This document shows positions 61,069 through 64,000 of a stretch of 64,000 nt of DNA, piece by piece. This DNA is from JBBAGC01 sp964491265. GTDB taxonomy: Bacteria; Spirochaetota; UBA4802; UBA5550. Both the position numbers and the translations under genes were made by a program. The stretch's first letter is position 1. The number at the start of each line of letters is the position of its first letter. The notes beneath the pieces are model-generated. The model was not told the origin of the DNA and ran no database searches. It saw only the letters and a list, made by a program, of their open reading frames with translations. The DNA lies in NCBI GenBank assembly GCA_964491265.1, contig CAZBFP010000007.1, positions 62,001 through 126,000 of the forward strand, written 5' to 3'.

Positions 61069-61764
61069 TTAAAAATTGTATTTCAGGCCTACGCGTAACT
61101 GTTGTGCAGGGAGGCCGTATCGTTCATAATAATCATAAGTTCCTCAAGAGGTTGAATCGAATTCAGAAAATTTGTCATCATCAGATCCTTTATAGAAAGC
61201 ATATTCAATTACAAGAAATGTATTGAATATCAGCTTTTTTTCAAGACCCAAGAGTCCCCCTATACCTATGAAATCAGAGCTTGAATCAACTGTTTTTTCA
61301 AAGAGAGATGGCATATTTACTTCCCTTTCAATAGAGACATTTGCATAAAAGATACCTGCTGCTCCATATACAGAAGTACGGCCTCTGTCTGGAGAAAGCC
61401 TTATACCTGCAAAAACAGGAATAGCAAATGCATTATATTTAAGATTATATTCTTCAGTAATACTTGTGTCGATTACATGACCATCTTTTGTTGTGAAGTA
61501 TGATTCAAATCCGGTGCGGAGAAACAAATTATTTTTAAAATTATATTCAATAAAAAAAACTCCACCAGCTATTATGGGTAAATTATGATTTGAATTAATG
61601 CCAGTGTAGAGAAATGGATCCGTTATTTGTTCCCATGAATCATCTACAACCCCATTGTCAATCGCATATGACCCTAAAACCCCCACGGAAAATCCCCGTG
61701 CAAAAGCTCCGGTAGAAGCGAAAATTGACAGCGCAACTGTTACTGCTAAAATTATATTTTTCAT
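61069..61764 (-). pseudogene. Outer-membrane beta-barrel protein gene interrupted by one in-frame TGA
   Basis: A signal peptide (MKNIILAVTVALSIFASTGAF) and alternating strands (FIEYNFKNNLFLRTGFES; YNAFAIPVFAGIRLS) show an outer-membrane barrel. The frame stops at TGA 61144-61146 after FDSTS. Reading on in the same frame gives GTYDYYERYGLPAQQLRVGL and then KYNF, TAA at 61069-61071, with the aromatic last residue that the BAM complex needs. One base change (TGG to TGA) would explain this. The present product is 206 residues without the last strand and probably folds poorly; readthrough is possible. Confidence 0.8.
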
Positions 61765-61986
61765 AAAATACTCCGGTTGATTATCAGATAATTCATTTTA
61801 ATATATATTGCAAATATGACAGAATCTACCTTAAATGCAATTATTAGTCAAACTCTTTTAATTTCACTCTCTCATATCCCATATTTTTTTTATTTCTTGA
61901 AATCTCATGCATTATCGCCTTAAATTAAAGAGTCTCAGCTCAAAATGCCTTGCGCCAATTATTTCTACCATACAGGAAAATGATAA

Positions 61987-62439
61987 ATGCTAATAAGAGA
62001 AATGAATTTTAATGACATAGAATCTGTAAACATCCTCATCAAAGAGGTATTTGATCAGTTCATGTCGGGCGACTACACAGAAGAGGGGATCGCAAATTTT
62101 TATGAGTTCATCAGTCCCTCGTCATTAAGGGAACGCTTATCTTCAGGGAACCGTTTTTATACAGCAGAAAAAGATGAAATTATTGCAGGTGTTATTGAAG
62201 TGAGGGATAATTCCCACATTGCACTCTTCTATGTAAGTGGAATATTTCACGGTAAGGGGATCGGGAGAAGCCTTTTTGTACATGCACTGAAATATATCCC
62301 CCCGGGCACAGCAATTACAGTAAACTCATCACCATTTGCCCTTCCTGTATATGAAAGATTAGGATTTACCCGCCAACTTCCTGCCGGTATGAAAGACGGC
62401 ATGGCCTTTATTCCTATGAAATATATTCATCATATTTAA
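61987..62439 (+). CDS. GNAT family N-acetyltransferase
   Basis: The 150-residue protein has the acetyl-CoA loop GIFHGKGIGRSLFVHAL (near 88-105) preceded by the strand HIALFYVSG and followed by SSPFALPVYERLGFTR, a typical GNAT end. The N-terminal helix is LIREMNFNDIESVNILIKEV. The substrate cannot be told; short members act on amino acids, amines or protein N-termini. It stands alone in the + direction after a 220-base gap. Confidence 0.9.
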   Translation: MLIREMNFNDIESVNILIKEVFDQFMSGDYTEEGIANFYEFISPSSLRERLSSGNRFYTAEKDEIIAGVIEVRDNSHIALFYVSGIFHGKGIGRSLFVHALKYIPPGTAITVNSSPFALPVYERLGFTRQLPAGMKDGMAFIPMKYIHHI

Positions 62440-62480
62440 CATTTTATAAGTCAGGGAAAGGTTTCGTTTTCATTCAATTT

Positions 62481-62557
62481 CTCCCCCTTCTCCCTCGGGG
62501 AAATAATTGGAAAGCATTAATTTTCTTCATGGGAGAAGGGGGCCGGGGGGATGAGGG
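62481..62557. repeat. CCCCTTCTCCC / GGGAGAAGGGG hairpin repeat (family C), copy 2
   Basis: CTCCCCCTTCTCCCTCGGGG and ATGGGAGAAGGGGGCCGGGG followed by GGATGAGGG match copy 1 at 41951-42028. It lies in the gap between the GNAT gene and nadC, in which no gene is seen; the rest of the gap is AT-rich. Confidence 0.75.
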
Positions 62558-62748
62558 AATAGTAGTGTCGAATTCTGACAGAAGGTCAAAAAAAGCGTTC
62601 GACCGCCGGAGGCGGGGTGAGGTCTTTTGTGAATAAAAATTTTCCCCTTAAAAGAACTTGACTGAACCGCTGAAAAAGTAGAACTTGCAGTACTAATTTA
62701 AGAGAATAATCTTTGATTTTTCCGGCAATAAAGCGGGTGTGTTTATAT

Positions 62749-63630
62749 ATGAAAGATATTTTAAACCTTAAAGAACTTATTTCAATGGCCCTTGCTGAAG
62801 ACCTGGGTGCAGATGGCGACATTACTGCTGAGGCAATATTTAAAGATGAAGTTTATTCATTCTCACTTGTATCAAAAGATGAGGGGATTCTCTGCGGTAT
62901 GGAAATATTCGCAATGGTAATGACCGGGATAGATGAAAGCATAAAAATTGAAACCTTCTATGCTGATGGTGATTCCATAAAAAAAGGTGATATTGTAGCA
63001 TCAGTATCTGGTCCTGCTGTATCGATTTTAAAGGGTGAACGTACAGCTTTAAATTTCATCTCACACTTATCTGCAATTGCCACAAAGACCGCCCTTTTTG
63101 TTAAAGAGTCAGATGGTAAAACTGAAATACTCGACACAAGAAAAACCCTCCCCGCATACAGGGAACTTCATAAATACGCTGTGCGATGCGGCGGGGGGAC
63201 CAACCACCGCATCGGTTTATACGATATGGTGATGATTAAGGATAATCATGCAGATGCTGCAGGGGGAATAAAATCTGCAGTTCACAGGGTGAGAGCAAAA
63301 TGGGGGGATAAGTATAATATTGAAGTAGAGGCCAGGACACTCAATGAAGTTAAGGAGGCACTTGACTCTGCTGCAGATATAATAATGCTGGACAATATGA
63401 CAGATAAAGAGATGACTGAAGCTGTAAAATTTATAGCAGGAAGGGCAAAGACAGAGGCCTCGGGTAATATGAGCTTTGAAAGAATAAAATCCGCAGCCTC
63501 CGCAGGTGTGGACTCAATCTCATTCGGCGAGCTGACTCATACAGTAAAGGCCTTTGACTTCAGCCTAAAGGAAACTGATTTTTCGGCAGACTATGTTCCC
63601 CCCTTCTCCACTGTGGAGAAGGGGGGTTAG
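62749..63630 (+). CDS. nadC: Nicotinate-nucleotide pyrophosphorylase (quinolinate phosphoribosyltransferase)
   Basis: The 293-residue enzyme converts quinolinate and PRPP to nicotinate mononucleotide. Motifs are ALAEDLGADGDITAEAIF, the LDTRKTLPAYRELHKYAV block, CGGGTNHRIGLYDMVMIKDN and DSISFGELTHTVKAFDFSL near the end. I take ATG 62749 (MKDILNLKELI) over an upstream ATG at 62713. The last codons (PPFSTVEKGG) are supplied by a CCCCCCTTCTCCAC hairpin that overlaps the gene end. nadA follows. Confidence 0.95.
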   Translation: MKDILNLKELISMALAEDLGADGDITAEAIFKDEVYSFSLVSKDEGILCGMEIFAMVMTGIDESIKIETFYADGDSIKKGDIVASVSGPAVSILKGERTALNFISHLSAIATKTALFVKESDGKTEILDTRKTLPAYRELHKYAVRCGGGTNHRIGLYDMVMIKDNHADAAGGIKSAVHRVRAKWGDKYNIEVEARTLNEVKEALDSAADIIMLDNMTDKEMTEAVKFIAGRAKTEASGNMSFERIKSAASAGVDSISFGELTHTVKAFDFSLKETDFSADYVPPFSTVEKGG

Positions 63631-63640
63631 GGGGGATGAG
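63598..63640. repeat. Family C hairpin overlapping the nadC stop codon
   Basis: CCCCCCTTCTCCAC (63598-63611) pairs perfectly with GTGGAGAAGGGGGG (63613-63626) and is followed by GGGGGGATGAGG as in the longer copies. It encodes the last residues of NadC and may end or slow transcription before nadA. Confidence 0.8.
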
Positions 63641-63709
63641 GTCTGAACCGGTACCTGAGAACTTAATAACCGGGGAACTTAAAACACTTAACAATCAATG
63701 GTGATAAAC

Positions 63710-64000
63710 ATGAAGCTTAGAATGAAATTCAGAATGAAACTTCAAACCGATTCAGAAGAAGCATTAAAGAAATATATACTCGATGCAAAGGAACGTCTTG
63801 GCTGGCGCATGGTTATACCTGCCCATCATTACATGAAGAGCGAAATCGTGGATATCGCTGATTTCACAGGGGACTCCTATAAGCTGGCTCTTGATGTTAG
63901 CAGAAGCGATGCTGAATTTATTATATTCTGCGGGGTAAGTTTTATGGCAGAGGGTGCTGCCATACTTGCGAAGGAAAACCAGCATATACTTATGCCTGAG
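63710..64000 (+). CDS. nadA: Quinolinate synthase (partial, N-terminal end)
   Basis: The frame is open to the end of the window and gives 97 residues: YILDAKERLGWRMVIPAHHY, then DFTGDSYKLALDV and IIFCGVSFMAEGAAILAKEN, and HILMPE at the window edge. These are the first domain of NadA, with the first 4Fe-4S-binding Cys in FCGVSFMAE. NadA condenses iminoaspartate with dihydroxyacetone phosphate to quinolinate, the substrate of NadC. GGTGAT precedes ATG 63710; an ATG at 63698 in frame is possible. Confidence 0.92.
   Translation, partial: MKLRMKFRMKLQTDSEEALKKYILDAKERLGWRMVIPAHHYMKSEIVDIADFTGDSYKLALDVSRSDAEFIIFCGVSFMAEGAAILAKENQHILMPE

Noticed and set aside
61144..61146. Selenocysteine codon
   Set aside because: No SECIS-like hairpin is visible directly after the TGA and barrel proteins are not known selenoproteins; a nonsense mutation is simpler.

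Overview
The window reads as chromosomal DNA of a Gram-negative bacterium of moderate-to-low GC, most likely a member of the Spirochaetota. Pointers are the class III adenylate cyclase / FecR-domain / outer-membrane-barrel operon, the 7TMR-DISM hybrid kinase with a SpoIIE-type phosphatase, the many outer-membrane barrels and lipoprotein-type signals, and the fatty-acid/ETF gene set. This placement is inferred from gene content and style; there is no rRNA to confirm it.

Layout. 1-6.4 kb (+): the end of an ASH/choice-of-anchor-D type protein, a membrane adenylate cyclase, a FecR plus Fn3-like repeat protein, an Fn3/IPT/barrel protein and a Band 7 (SPFH) protein. 6.7-10.1 kb (-): an operon of an outer-membrane barrel/coiled-coil/Cys-rich protein, an ExbB/MotA-like channel and an ExbD-like helix fused to a von Willebrand A domain. 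10.3-16.7 kb: a PhnA-like fragment protein, a membrane protein, a HIT protein, a hybrid kinase and an MFS carrier. 16.9-19.2 kb: umuDC with remnants of an SRAP peptidase and a HEAT protein. 19.3-25.1 kb: a PqiA-like protein, a coiled-coil membrane protein and a lone RND pump.

25.6-34.7 kb is a type I restriction-modification island: hsdM, hsdS, a REP-associated (RAYT-type) transposase carrying two 18-bp tandem arrays and two perfect palindromes, a truncated rhuM, a full rhuM, hsdR, a small protein, the C-terminal remnant of a tyrosine recombinase and tRNA-Pro(GGG). The genes overlap end to start. 34.8-50.3 kb is mostly housekeeping: an acyl-CoA ligase, uvrC, a HAMP-TPR protein, avtA, a radical-SAM/HhH protein with an HD hydrolase, L-serine dehydratase, recO, a CorC-type CBS protein, a GDPD-fold protein lacking its catalytic residues and DUF1992. 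50.5-60.1 kb holds a metallo-beta-lactamase-fold hydrolase, a VapBC-type pair, etfAB and an acyl-CoA cluster (histidine phosphatase, ACAD10/11-like dehydrogenase, TetR regulator, APH-like kinase, 3-hydroxyacyl-CoA dehydrogenase, SDR). The APH/ACAD/SDR set resembles the Lva / ACAD10-11 route for 4-hydroxyacyl-CoAs. The window ends with a second PIN toxin pair, a barrel gene broken by one in-frame TGA, a GNAT enzyme, nadC and the start of nadA.

The non-coding space is rich in palindromic elements. One family of about 120 bp has ends CARTRNTWATTCCT and 9-bp target duplications in at least two good cases; a second is built from TCATTCCCGC...GGAATGACA hairpins; a third from CCCCTTCTCCC...GGGAGAAGGGG hairpins. 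Several sit on gene 3' ends and supply the last codons. No CRISPR array, rRNA or intact prophage is visible.
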